A stretch of 64,000 nt of DNA from Glebionis coronaria (taxonomy: Eukaryota > Streptophyta > Magnoliopsida > Asterales > Asteraceae). Position 1 is the first letter of the stretch; each line of letters starts with the position of its first letter. Location: NCBI GenBank assembly GCA_025667525.1, contig JANFOE010000053.1, positions 312,501 to 376,500 of the forward strand. Direction: 5' to 3'. Below are positions 11,874 through 23,426 of this stretch, piece by piece. The position numbers and the translations under genes were made by a program. The notes under the pieces are model-generated. The model searched no databases. It saw only the letters and a list, made by a program, of their open reading frames with translations, and had not been told where the DNA came from.

Positions 11874-12222
11874 AAGAGTCTGCAGGTTTTTTTTAAATTG
11901 CCTGCACAGCAGGTGTTTTCCGGATTTTTTCCGAAATTTTTCCGGAAAAAATCTACCAAAATCTGTAACAAAAACCTGTATTTGCTTACCAAAAGACACA
12001 TATAAAGTAAACTTGGAATACAAATCAACACAAACGCGGAATAAGTTCAAACTTGCACCAAAATATAATATAACGTTCTAATTTAGTCAAGGATACTAGG
12101 AATAAGTCGGGATAGTTAAGAATACTAGGGAAACAAGCGTTCTAATTTAGGATAATGGGGAACAAGTCAAGATGAACATAAAGAAACTATGTACCATACT
12201 AACAAACACATCTATGACACGA

Positions 12223-14286
12223 CTAGCTCGCGTCATCGCCACCATCCTCGCCACCCTCCTGATCCTCAACATCATCACCCGGGCGACTCCCGCTCCCGCT
12301 GGCACCAGCATCATCACCCGGGCGACTCCCGCTCCCGCTGGCACCAGCACTATCATATCTCGAAAAATGATCGCCATACCTGTCGTCTTTTCTCAGCAGG
12401 CCCATCATGAAATCAACATCCCGATCCCGACGAGTCTCAGGGGGTGGTGACGAAAAGCACGAGGGAGTACTGGTGTATCCCGACAATACCATACCCACGC
12501 CAGGATGGTGGCCACGAAACTTGCCTCCTCGCACCATCCTGTTGATCTTGGCAGTGGTGTGCTCACCCGTCGCCTCTAGCTCCCTCATCTGATCCTGTGT
12601 GGTGACAATAACACAAGATAGTAAATATATTAGTCGGGTTGCTAGATTATTAATCAATGATTCATTAAAGTGTGTTTTGAAAAGAATACTTACATACAAC
12701 TCGAGAGACTGCTCATCTATAAATACACCATCTGAATTCGTATGCAAATGATAGAACATGTCGATCTCTGAAGGCTCCTGTTGGGTTTCGGACGCCTTTT
12801 GCTGTACATACACACGTAAGTAAGATCAATCTAATTAAATGCGGAAATAATAATATGTTTGTAAAATCAATAATGATAATAATAAAATAATAAAAATAAA
12901 AAACAACATTAATAATAATAAAATAAAAAAAACAATAATAATGTAAAATCAATAATAATAATAAAATAATAATTACCATGAGCTGTCGAGTGCGAGGGAT
13001 CGACCGAGAACCATGTCGGGAGATAAGTGTTGCCTTGGACCGATTTTGGCTGTTTGTTAAGCATCGCTTCTTGTTAGCTTCGTCAGTCCAAAACGCTATA
13101 TATTTCTCCCACTCTTCAACTGTGTGCTCGTCGGGTCTGTTCCGCCTAATTTGATCCACATCGTATTCTCCAGTCTCGGAGTTTTTTACACAGTAATCTC
13201 GCTTCAGACTAGCCTTGCTGGTGTTGTATGATTTTTGTAGCTGTGCATTAATGGTATCATAAATACTCTTCCACCGAGGGGTGCTCATGTGCGGCGCGAG
13301 ATCATATTTTTTCTGCAATCAAATACAACACATTGAAAACAGAGTTAGAAATATAATTTATATATTTATTTAAATTCGTTTATTTATTTATATGATATAA
13401 ATAAATAAACGAATTTAAATAAATATACACAATATAACACATTGAAAACAGAGTTAGAAATATAATTTATATATTTATTTAAATTTGTTTATTTATTTAT
13501 ATGATATAAATAAATAAATAAATTTAAATAAATATACACAATACAACATTGAAAACAGAGTTAGAAATATAATTTATATATTTAAATTCGTTTATTTATT
13601 TATATGATATAAATAAATAAACGAATTTAAATAAATATACACAATACAACACATTAAAAACGGAGTTAGCAATATAATTTATATATTTATTTAAATTTGT
13701 TTATTTATTTATATGATATAAATAAAAAACAAATTTAAATAAATATATACAATTAAATAAACGAACACGATAATTAAATAAATATAAAATGATAACTTAC
13801 CCCAATAGCTGCCCGGACCGCCGCCTTGTGCCCTTCGGGGACCTTGCTCCACGAAGGGTAATACAAAGGTATTTCCCTAACGACACACCCGAATAAGTTT
13901 CCGCAATGATCTGAGTAGGGGCCGACAGGTATAACAAGGTCACCTCTACCGGCTACAAAGTCGATCTCGACCGGCCGGTTGTGATTCTCGGCCACCGCAT
14001 CCAGTAATTTCAGGCAGCGGGTCTTCTCCCGGGTATTCTGCCTGCCGGCTCCCCTCACGCCCAAATTGGGCTTTTTCTTTCCTTTTCCTGCAAAATCAAG
14101 TGAGTGATAAAGTCATAAAAGTTAAGGCAAACAAGTTAAATATGTGTATCAAATTTGTATTACAATAATCCAGAAATTCTTACCCCGGTTGACGAAGCAA
14201 CCCCCGTAACCGAATGATGGAGGACGTGGACGTGAAGGATCCTCGCCACCACCGTCCCCGTCGTGTCCCTGTGCAACATCAGTCAT
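12223..14286 (-). CDS. TNPA-like CACTA protein (plant Ptta/En/Spm transposase family), five exons
   Basis: I assembled five exons with canonical GT-AG junctions: 14286-14184, 14087-13801, 13312-12977, 12801-12694 and 12594-12223. Together they give 1206 bases, or 401 residues plus TAG, with no internal stop. The start ATG is followed by MTDVAQGHDGDGGGEDPSRP. Exon 2 encodes a basic GKGKKKP tract and a conserved-looking region (REKTRCLKLLDAV to EIPLYYPSWSKVP). Exon 3 (TPRWKSIYDTI, then EEWEKYIAFWTDEANKKRC) matches the Transposase_24 type domain found in TNPA-like proteins. The last exon ends in an acidic tail with a 13-residue tandem repeat (GASGSGSRPGDDA). The protein should be nuclear and bind the element's subterminal palindromes, which is inference from En/Spm. 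It lies downstream of TNPD on the same strand. Confidence 0.8.
12267..12344 (-). repeat. 39-bp tandem duplication in the last TNPA exon
   Basis: Two consecutive copies encode GASGSGSRPGDD in frame, lengthening the low-complexity C-terminus without disrupting the ORF. Confidence 0.85.
12840..12976. repeat. AAT-rich simple repeat in a TNPA intron
   Basis: Interrupted AAT/AATAATA runs fill most of the intron between exons 3 and 4. Confidence 0.7.
13326..13760. repeat. Four ~105-bp tandem repeats, each an inverted repeat, in a TNPA intron
   Basis: Units start near 13326, 13433, 13541 and 13643. Each contains ATTTAAATTCGTTTATTTATTTATAT followed after two bases by its near-perfect complement, so each can form a long AT hairpin. 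They fill the intron between exons 2 and 3. Confidence 0.8.
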
Positions 14287-14455
14287 CTGTATACAGGTAC
14301 AATTAGCATAACATGTAGAAATTCATGAACAAAATAATACAAGCATGCACAAATCTAAATATCAAAATAAATTTACACATTTAAACAATCCACAATAATT
14401 TCATTCATTCATTCATTCAAATATATAAGTGTATTTTACAAGTTACAACAAAAAG

Positions 14456-15274
14456 TTAATCTTCTTCGTCACTAGAATAAAATTTCTCAACACCATCATC
14501 ATCTTTGATGAGGTCTTCAACATCAGAATCTGCTAAATCATGAGGAAGGAGGTCTTCATCATCATCGTCTTCGTTAGGAACATCATCGTTATCTGGCGGT
14601 GCGTCAACCTTTGTTGATTCACCATCTATATGAAAATCTATATAGAAGGTGTAATTACCGAAGTCATTCCCACTAGTAGAAGGTGGGAGATCACTAGTAG
14701 AAGGTGGGAGATCACTAGTAGAAGGTGGGAGATCAGATGAGTTGTCCAAATGTATAATATCAGGTTCGTTCTCTACCACGATTACACCGTTGTTCAAAAA
14801 CTTTTTATGATTAACATGTTCGACGACCTTCACGTTGGGTTTGGCTGGATCTACAAGGTAGAAGACTTGTTTGACTTGTGTTGCGAGGATGTACTGTTCA
14901 CTTTTCCACCACTCACCAGAGCCGACGATTTGTGTCATTCCGTTTCTAACGATAAGTTTCTTGACTCTACCAACGGTGTTGCGAGTGTCGAACCACTTAA
15001 CTTTAAACAACGCAACTTTAAACGACAAATAGTCAAACTCGAGGATTTCTTGAAGCCGACCATAAGTGTTAGTTTTCCCGTCAGGATCAGTCGAACCACT
15101 TAACTTTTGAGTTACGCGACGTTCATCGCGGCTCTGCACGACATACCTCACACCATCTACAACGCAACAGTTTACTGACATTGGAGCCCTTGATGGTCCA
15201 TTAGCCAAAGCGAATAACTCGCTGGTTGGGCTAAACTCTGGGTCTTGGGGATTTTGTGCGTGACGTTCAAAGAT
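14456..15274 (-). pseudogene. C-terminal exon of TNPD-like transposase (DUF4216 region)
   Basis: The frame is open from an acceptor (CATAG at about 15280-15275) to TAA at 14456. It opens IFERHAQNPQDPEF, and its DUF4216 signature is VALFKVKWFDTR, followed by a tail rich in Asp and Glu. Three tandem 21-bp units (14666-14733) encode SDLPPST three times. In CACTA elements this region follows DUF4218 in the transposase. I could not join it in frame to the upstream block with clean splice sites. A plausible linking exon (about 15364-15400) has TAG at 15374-15376 where FPHxFKTL suggests an original Trp. I therefore treat the gene as broken. Confidence 0.75.
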
Positions 15275-15497
15275 CTATGAAGAAGATAGGATTAGATAGA
15301 AAACTAAAAATATGATATTGTTATTTTTACACTTAAGTACACAAAATAAGTGTTAGTTTACCAGCGTCTTAAACTAGTGGGGGAATTCTTCTAGCATGTC
15401 TTTTTCTGGAAATAAACTAAAAAACGTTCATGCTATTAGAATAAGTCGTCGAAATGATAAATTAAGAAAAAAAGTTACAAAATTAAAATACGCGTAC

Positions 15498-18072
15498 CTC
15501 CGGAACTGGTCTTGGTACATGTCGATCTTAGGACTGTTGTTAAGTACATACCATCTCGCTTTCTTGTACTCCTCGGTAGGAAAATAAGGAAAGGACAGTA
15601 AACCAATCGGCTTGCATACCGATCGGAACACCTGAAACTTACACGTTGAGGGAGGGGGGTCCACATTATAATCGGGACGATTAAATTTCGTGGTAACACC
15701 CCGAAAATATTGAGAACTTATAGTCAATGCTTCTTCTGCAACATAACCCTCCGCGATCGAACCTTCCGGCTTAGCTTTATTTCTTACATAACCTTTTAGC
15801 TTCTTCATGAATCTTTCAAATGGATACATCCACCGGGGTTGAATAGGCCCGCCTTTAAGAGCCTCTAGAGCTAAATGGATGGGCAAGTGAATCATAATGT
15901 CAAAGAAAGAAGGAGGATATATGCGCTCAAGCTCGCATAGAATTTCAACCACCTTAACCGAAGCTTTCAACATGTCCTCCTCCATCAAAGTTGTAGAGCA
16001 GAGTTGCTTAAACAAGGAACACAGATTGATTATTGGTTTTGCAATATGTTCGGGCAAGTAATTTTGAAGTCCGTAAGGAAGTAAACGTTGCATCATTATA
16101 TGACAGTCATGAGACTTCAGGCCCGTTATATTTGTATCATTATCGGTCACTTTGTGCTTAAAGCATGATCCGAACCCATCTGGTAGTTTAACACTTTTGA
16201 TGTACTGACAAAACTTTTTTCGGTTCTCTGGTGTTAAAGAATACGCAGCCTGGGGCTTCACAGTCTTCCCCTTGTGGTTTACGGTTAGCCACAAAGGTCT
16301 TCGGATGCCCATCTTTTTCAAGTCTTGTCTTGCTTTTGCGGTGTCTTTACTTTTGTCATTCATAAACAAAATGTTCAAGATGGCCTCCAACACATTTTTT
16401 TCGATATGCATGATGTCTAAATTGTGTCTTAGTGAAATAAAAGGCCAATACTCAAGCTCGTAAAAAATAGACCGTTTAGTCCAGTTAAGCTCGACTGTAA
16501 CATTGCGGGAAATCTTCACACCCCCATGTCTCAGATGTTTACCCGGCGTACGCCTTAGCAATCTAGCATGTTGCGCTTTGATTACATCCGGATAGTTATA
16601 ATCTTTAGGTGGATCTTTCTGTTCAGTTTGGCCATTGAAGTCAGCACGTGAACTCCTCCATTTATGGGGCTTCTTTAACCATCTTCTATGGCCAACATAA
16701 GCTGTTTTGCTTGTGACAGGAATAGATGGAGTTTCTAGGTTACATGTAGGGCATGCATAGTAACCTTGCCCACTCCACCCAGACAAACTACTTCGAGTAG
16801 GAAAATCATTTATGGTCCATAAAAGCATCTCTCTCATCTTGAACTGCTTTTGTGAAATAATGTCTGTAGTATCAACACCGTTCTTGTGCCACAAAGTCTT
16901 CAGGTCTTTAATCAAAGGCTGCAAGTAAATATCAATGTCCTTGCCCGGGGATTTAGGGCCAGGAATTAACAACGTCAGCATAAAGTTACTTTCTTTCATA
17001 CATAACCAAGGAGGCAGATTGTATGTTGTCAATACCATCGGCCACATGCTATAGGTCTGACTAAGGTTGCCGAACGGATTGAAACCATCAGCACATAACC
17101 CTAGTCGAACATTTCTTGGTTCTGATGCTAACTCTGGATACTTCAAGTCAAACTTCTTCCAAGCCGCGCCATCAACCGGGTGTTGCATCTTACCAGGCTC
17201 CACACACTTTCCAGTAGCATGCCAAGTCATGTCTTTTGCAGTGTGTCTAGACTTGTACAAACGTTGTAGTCTAGGAATGATCGGAAAGTAACGCAATACC
17301 TTCCTAGGAACTTTCTTCCCCGGTGTGTTAGTGTCTTTCCATCTACTCGTATTACACACCGGACAGAATTGCAGATTGTTACTATCCTCCCAAAACAAGC
17401 AGCAGTCGTGTTCACAAGCATGTATCGACTCGTAACCTAACCCGATCGTTTTAAATGTCTTCTTTATTTCATAGTAGTTCAGTGGGAACTTGAATCCTTT
17501 ACTATCGGGTAACATATATCGGAGAAACTCTAATATTTCATTGAATAGAGAATCCGGCATTTTTTCTTTAGCCTTAAAATAGGTAAATTTTGCCATGAAG
17601 TCTAGTCGAGACACATGTTCACAACCATCATACAGCGCCTCGTTGGCAATTGCATACAACTCTTCAAACTCGGTACGAGTGGCTTGAGGCGGTTGAGTCG
17701 GTTGGTTACTAGTCTCACCAATATTATCTCCTTGTGTTGGTTCATTCGAAGGAATATAGCTAAAATCATCGAGTAACGTTGTCATGTCACTCATCATAGG
17801 TTCTCCTAGGTTATCTATCACTGGCGCACGTGGAGCCGGTTCACCGTGTTTGAACCATGTGGTATAAAGTGGGTCCCACCCGTTTATAGCAATTTCCTCG
17901 CCAATCCAATCGATGGGTTTCCATAATACATTTCGACATTTTTTGCATGAACATTTAATTTTCCCAGCCGAATTCACCAACGGCCGGCAATGATTGACGA
18001 ACTTTGTAAGACCGTCATTAAATTCTTTGGAAAGTTTCGGTTTTTTATCCAACTCTTATCAGCGAATACCAT
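15498..18072 (-). pseudogene. TNPD-like CACTA transposase, main block (TNP2 and DUF4218), probably frameshifted
   Basis: An 870-residue open block carries, in order, a transposase-associated N-terminus with Cys-pair CSCKKC and NGWDPLYTTWFKHGEP; TNP2 motifs LCADGFNPFG, LLWTINDFPTRSSLSGW and YYACPTC; LDIMHIEKNVLEAIL; and a DUF4218 region starting LKSHDCHIMMQRLLP. This is the catalytic protein family of En/Spm elements. The expected start MVFADKSWIK uses ATG at 18072-18070, but it runs out of frame with the main block across an A run (T6 on the plus strand, 18041-18046). One more A would restore it. The block itself has only a TTG at 18052 at its head. It ends at a probable donor at 15497. Either the copy is frameshifted or that homopolymer is a sequencing error. 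Confidence 0.85.
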
Positions 18073-18529
18073 AACTGCGTTTTATCCGTATATTTAGTTA
18101 TTATTACATGGAAGGAAATTATGGAAAGCAATCCTAGATGTTTTGTTAACCTAGTACAACTATGGAAGGCAATCCTAACCCACTCTTTGATGCTTCGTCT
18201 CATATATGAATGCCTATAACTGATTTACTATTTGAGAAAATTTCGGCAGCATTTCCCCTCAACTCCCCAAATATGTGTTTAAAGACATATTCGTAGGAGT
18301 AAAAGAGAAACACTGTCGAAATCATCTCAAATAGTAAACCAGTTATACGCATTCATATCTCAAAAAGCAGTCCCAAACAGGGGACTTTCCGAAGTTAATT
18401 CCTATTAAATTAACTTCGGACGGGTTTTCTATAGGTTGACCAATTTCAGACGGGAATTTTCTGAAATTAATCGCTAAAATCCTAAAACATTCCTAAGGTT
18501 TAATTCAATAAAACATTTATATCAAACAG

Positions 18530-18835
18530 ATTATTCTGATAAGCTTTATCAGAATAAGTTGTTTTCAAACAGCTTATCCTGATAAGCTTATCAGGAAAAG
18601 CTGTTTGAAAACAACTGGATAAGTTGTTTTCAAACAGCTTATTCCGATAAGCTTATCGGGATAAACTGTATTCAAACAGCTTATCCTGATAAGCTTATCA
18701 GGATAAGCTGTTTGAAAATAGTTTATTCGGATAAGCTGATCAGGATAAACTGTTTGAAAACAGCTTATCCTGATAAGCTTATCAGGATAAGCTATTTGAA
18801 AACAGCTTATTCGGATAAGCTGATAAGCAACATAG
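18530..18835. repeat. Tandem palindromic hairpin repeats upstream of TNPD
   Basis: About eight imperfect copies of a ~34-bp palindrome built on CTTATCCTGATAAG and its complement, joined by TTTTCAAACAG or CTGTTTGAAAAC, lie between the TNPD start and the internal palindrome cluster. The tract could form nested cruciforms. A regulatory role is only a guess. Confidence 0.85.
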
Positions 18836-18913
18836 CGAGTGTTTGGGTTTGCGTTTTACACAGTTAAAGAGTGTTTGGATTTACGTTTAACGGAAATTAA
18901 CAAGCTTATAAAT

Positions 18914-19989
18914 CCCCAACGACATGTCGCTGGGGAAAACAAAATGATAAAAAACATACTTTTTATTTGTGGTGGTCAGTTGGTGGTCGGCTGTAGTCGG
19001 GGCTGCGCCTCAGGCTGTGGTCGGGGCTACAATAATAAAAGAAACTCATTTTAATCATCAATTAAAACCTTTAAAACCAAAAAAAAAAATCAAAATCAAA
19101 ATTAGAAATTAAAACCTATGCTATTGTCGGGGCTGCGTCTCGGCTGTGGTTGGACGATGGATTGGTGGTGGACGGACGGTGGCGGGCTTGGTCGGTTGGG
19201 GTCGGGATCGGCTGTGGTCGGGGCTCCGCAGCAATCGGGCTCAAAAACATAAAACAAACTTAAACAAAACATTAATTATCAATTACAATATCAATTATAA
19301 AATCAAAATTAAAATCTAATATCAAAATGTAAAAATCTAAAATAAAAATTAAACAAAACATTACTTTTTATTAAAAATGGAGTGGCGGATTGGTGGTGGT
19401 GGTGGCCGGGTGACGATGGATTGGTGGTGACGATGGATTGGTGGTGATGGATTGGTGGTGATGGATTGGTGGTGACGATGGATAGGTGGCGGAGTTGATG
19501 GAGTGGTGGTGATGGATTGGTGGTGACGATGGATTGGTGGTGATGGGGATGGCTGGAGATGATGGTGGTGTAAATGGTGGTGATGATTTGTGGGGATGGT
19601 GGTGTTTTGTGGTGATGATTGGTGGTGATGGGGATGGCTGAAGTTTCTGTAAATAGAGAGAAAAAGAGATATGAGTTAAGTGAAGTTTCTGTAAATCGTA
19701 TAAGGATAAGATCTTGTCAAAACTTTCCCCAGCGACATGTCGCTGGGGAAACCTTCCTTATCTTTGACGAAATTTTCCCCAACGACATGTCGCTGGGGAA
19801 ACCGTAGAATTTGTCGTTTTGCGCAGCTGGTTTAATAAACCTTAGAATTTTGACGAAATTTTCCCCAGCGACATGTCGCTGGGGAAACATGTATTTTGTC
19901 GTTTTGTGAAAGAAGCGCGTTAATGAAAACTTTTGGAGGGATTTCTAAAATTGATAAACAAAACTTACCCCAGCGACATGTCGCTGGGG
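18914..19989. repeat. Internal cluster of the CACTA palindrome
   Basis: Copies of the same 22-bp palindrome sit at 18914-18935 (one mismatch), 19727-19748, 19777-19798 (one mismatch), 19863-19884 and 19968-19989. They lie 4-5 kb from the right terminus, which is far inside the element for subterminal repeats. Confidence 0.85.
18960..19640. repeat. GT-rich low-complexity repeats
   Basis: The stretch 18960-19250 repeats GGCTGTGGTCGGGGCT, and 19380-19640 repeats GGATTGGTGGTGA and GATGGTGG words. No protein motif is recognisable, and short ORFs here are composition artefacts. Confidence 0.75.
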
Positions 19990-19994
19990 AAACA

Positions 19995-20620
19995 ATTTAT
20001 TTTATATGCTTTTAAATGATTAATAATAATAATTTTATATATTTGTATATTTTACTTTTATATAATTAAAAATAATAAGTTTTATATAATTGTATATTTT
20101 TTATATATGATATTTATGTAATTTAGTTTTAAATGATTGATAATAATACGTTTTATATAATTGTATATTTTACTTTTAGATAATTGATGTTATATACTTT
20201 TAAATGATTAATAATAATAATTTTATATATTTGTATATTTTACTTTTATATAATTAAAAATAATAAGTTTAATATAAATGTATATTTTTTATACATGATA
20301 TTTATGTAATTTAGTTTTAAATGACTGATAATAATACGTTTTATATAATTGTATATTTTACTTTTAGATAATTGATAATAATAAGTTTTATATAATTGTA
20401 TATTTTTTTATATAACATTTATGTAGTTTAGTTTTAAATTATTAATAATAATAAGTTTTATATAGTTATATATTTTATTTTTATATAATTTTATATGTTA
20501 CTTTCAGATAACTAATAATAATAACTTTTGTATAATTGTATTTTTTATATACCATTTATGTAATTTACTTTTAAATGATTAATAATAATAATTTTTATAA
20601 TTGTATATTTTAGTTTTAAA
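19995..20620. repeat. AT-rich tandem repeats in the CACTA element
   Basis: TAATAATAAGTTTTATATAA-type units recur, with a larger direct repeat of about 185 bp visible between 20006 and 20370. Confidence 0.75.
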
Positions 20621-22420
20621 TAGATTTCAACATTAGAGGTTCAATGTATTAGATAGGGTTCATCATTAGAGGTTCAACGTATTAGATAAGGTTCAACATT
20701 AGAGGTTCAATGTATTAGATAGGGTTCATCATTAGAGCTTCAACGTATTAGATAGGGTTCATCATTAGAGGTTTAACGTATTAGATAGGTTTCAACATTA
20801 GAGATTCAATGTATTAGATAGTGTTCATCATTAGAGGTTCAACGTATTAGATAGGATTCATCATTAAAGGTTCAACGTATTAGATAGGTTTCAACATTGA
20901 AGGTTCAATGTATTAGATAGGGTTCATCTTAGAGGTTCAAGGTATTAGATAGGGTTCAACATTGGAGGTTCAACGTATTAGATAGGGTTCAACATTGGAG
21001 GTTCAATGTATTAGATAGGGTTCATCATTAGAGGTTCAATGTATTAGATATGGTTCAACATTAGAGGTTCAATGTATTAGATAGGGTTCATCATTAGAGG
21101 TTTAACGTATTAGATAGGGTTCAACATTAGAGGTTCAATGTATTAGATAGGGTTCATCATTAGAGGTTCAACGTATTAGATAGGGTTCATCATTAGAGGT
21201 TTAACGTATTAGATAGGTTTCAACATTAGAGGTTCAATGTATTAGATAGTGTTCATCATTAGAGGTTCAACGTATTATAGGGTTCATCATTAGAGGTTCA
21301 ACGTATTAGATAGGTTTCAACATTGAAGGTTCAATGTATTAGATATGGTTCATCATTAGAGGTTCAACGTATTAGATAGGGTTCAACATTGGAGGTTCAA
21401 CGTATTCATAGGGTTTAACATTGGAGGTTCAATGTATTAGATAGGGTTCATCATTAGAGGTTCAACGTATTAGATAGGTTTCAACATTGAAGGTTCAATG
21501 TATTAGATAAGGTTCATCATTAGAGGTTGAACGTATTAGATAGGTTTCAACATTGGAGGTTCAACGTATTAGATAGGGTTTAACATCAGAGGTTCAATGT
21601 ATTAGATAGGGTTCATCATTAGAGGTTCGATGTATTAGATATGGTTTAACATTAGAGGTTCAATGTATTAGATAGGGTTCATCATTAGAGGTTTAACGTA
21701 TTAGATAGGGTTCAACATTAGAGGTTCAATGTATTAGATAGGGTTCATCATTAGAGGTTCAACGTATTAGATAGGTTTCAACATTAGAGGTTCAATGTAT
21801 TAGATAAGGTTCATCATTAGAGGTTCAACGTATTAGATAGGTTTCAACATTAGAGGTTCAATGTATTAGATAAGGTTCATCATTAGAGGTTCAACGTATT
21901 AGATAGGGTTCAACATTGGAGGTTCAACGTATTAGATAGGGTTCAACATTGGAGGTTCAATGTATTAGATAGGGTTCATCATTAGAGGTTCAATGTATAA
22001 GATATGGTTCAACATTAGAGGTTCAATGTATTAGATAGGGTTCATCATTAGAGGTTCAATGTATTAGATAGGGTTCATCATTAGAGGTTCAATGTATTAG
22101 ATAGGTTTCAACATTAGAGGTTCAATGTATTAGATAGGTTTCAACATTACAGGTTCAATGTATTAGATATGGTTCAACATTAGAGGTTCAACGTATTAGA
22201 TAGGGTTCATCATTAGAGGTTTAACGTATTAGATAGGTTTCAACATTAGAGGTTCAATGTATTAGATAGGGTTCATCATTAGAGGTTCAACGTATTAGAT
22301 AGGGTTCATCATTAGAGGTTTAACGTATTAGATATGGTTCAACATTAGAGGTTCAATGTATTAGATAGGGTTCATCATTAGAGGTTCAACGTATTAGATA
22401 GGGTTCAAAATTAGATGTTC
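20621..22420. repeat. 33-bp minisatellite, about 54 copies
   Basis: The unit is roughly GGGTTCATCATTAG, AGGTTCAACG, TATTAGATA, 33 bases long, repeated over 1.8 kb with few length changes. Variants alternate between CATCAT and CAACAT and between AACG and AATG, indicating higher-order blocks. It has no spacers and no open frame of note, so it is not a CRISPR array. Confidence 0.95.
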
Positions 22421-22585
22421 GTCGGAGGGAAAACATTGGAGAGAAAATGTCAACAATTTCCCTCACTTTTTTAGCATAAAAAGAGAACCACACACACTCC
22501 TTATCATCACAACCACCAGCAGATCACACACACTTATCATCATAAACAAATTGTTATTATGTACATGTTGAAGCATGAAGCTTTT

Positions 22586-23023
22586 CCGTGAAGGTGTGGA
22601 CATGGAGATGTAGTTCTTCGAGAATCGTGGACAACTGAAAACTTTGGCAGACTGTACTATGCTTGTCCACGTTCACGGGTTTAACCTCCAGTTTCATATG
22701 GATGCAAATTTTTTTTATGGAAAGACGAACGCGTCAAACTACTAATCATTTCTCTTGGAGGTTCAATGAGATTTTCTCCTCCAAGCTCTTCTTCAAGACC
22801 TTCAACGAGCTTTTCTCCTCCAAGCTCTTCTACCAGACCTTCAACGATTCCAGATTCTTCTCCAAGCTCTTCAGCGTGTGCAAACTGTGTGCGCTTGAAT
22901 GGAATGATAATGGTACTTGAGCGTACGATAGAGTTGTACCGCAACTCCGATAGGCACACATTGGATTCAGCTGCACTACTTCATGACCTTTACGATGACA
23001 TGGGGAACATTCGTTTGAACTAG
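22586..23023 (+). pseudogene. GRF-type zinc-finger protein remnant inside the CACTA element
   Basis: Reading from 22586, the plus strand encodes RCGHGDVVLRESWTTENFGR, then LYYACP, then CKFFLWKD. This is the CxCG...SWT..N.GR.YY.C....C.FF.W.D pattern of GRF zinc fingers. The first zinc-ligand Cys is replaced by TGA (22589-22591), and a TAA (22682-22684) sits before the last Cys. The rest is open to TAG at 23023, with a Ser/Pro-rich linker made of partly repeated units (SFSPPSSSSRPST-like) and a helical C-terminal stretch (MIMVLERTIELYRN). GRF domains bind single-stranded nucleic acid in several DNA-repair proteins, and many plant GRF sequences lie in transposons. Whether it was captured or is a regular element component is unclear. 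It is opposite in strand to the transposase genes. Confidence 0.7.
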
Positions 23024-23426
23024 TTTATGATGTATCTGTTTTCGTGTTTATGAGTCTATTATCGGTTTAATATCCATGTTTAATTAAGCGCGTGTTTAAG
23101 TGTCCGTGTAGAATAAAGTTAGGTTTAGGCGTGTCTGTTTCAAGCCTCAATGAATGTTAAAATTTTTTAATTAATATTAACAATGAATGTTAACAATTAT
23201 CAGTGAATGTTAACTTTTGGCGGGCAAAATGTTGGCGGGAAAATATTAGCAGGAAAACATTAGTGGGAAAATTAACCATTTGTCTTATTTTTTTATCATA
23301 AAAAGAGATATACTATTTTAAATTTTAATAACTATATTTTTTAATATATATATTATATTTACTAAAATATTATATTAACATTACACTTTTTTGTGAAAAT
23401 TGGTGGTCAAATAGAAGTCAACTTTT

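Noticed and set aside
11386..12081. Several short ORFs containing DMSLGK or RHVAGE words
   Set aside because: These words are translations of the 22-bp palindrome in different frames, not protein repeats.
12172..12592. Plus-strand ORFs of 60-92 codons
   Set aside because: They lie antisense to the last exon of the TNPA-like gene and have no motif.
16272..17291. Plus-strand ORFs within 16.2-17.3 kb
   Set aside because: They are antisense shadows of the TNPD-like transposase.
20621..22420. CRISPR-like regular repeat array
   Set aside because: The 33-bp units are contiguous, with no unique spacers, inside a plant transposon.
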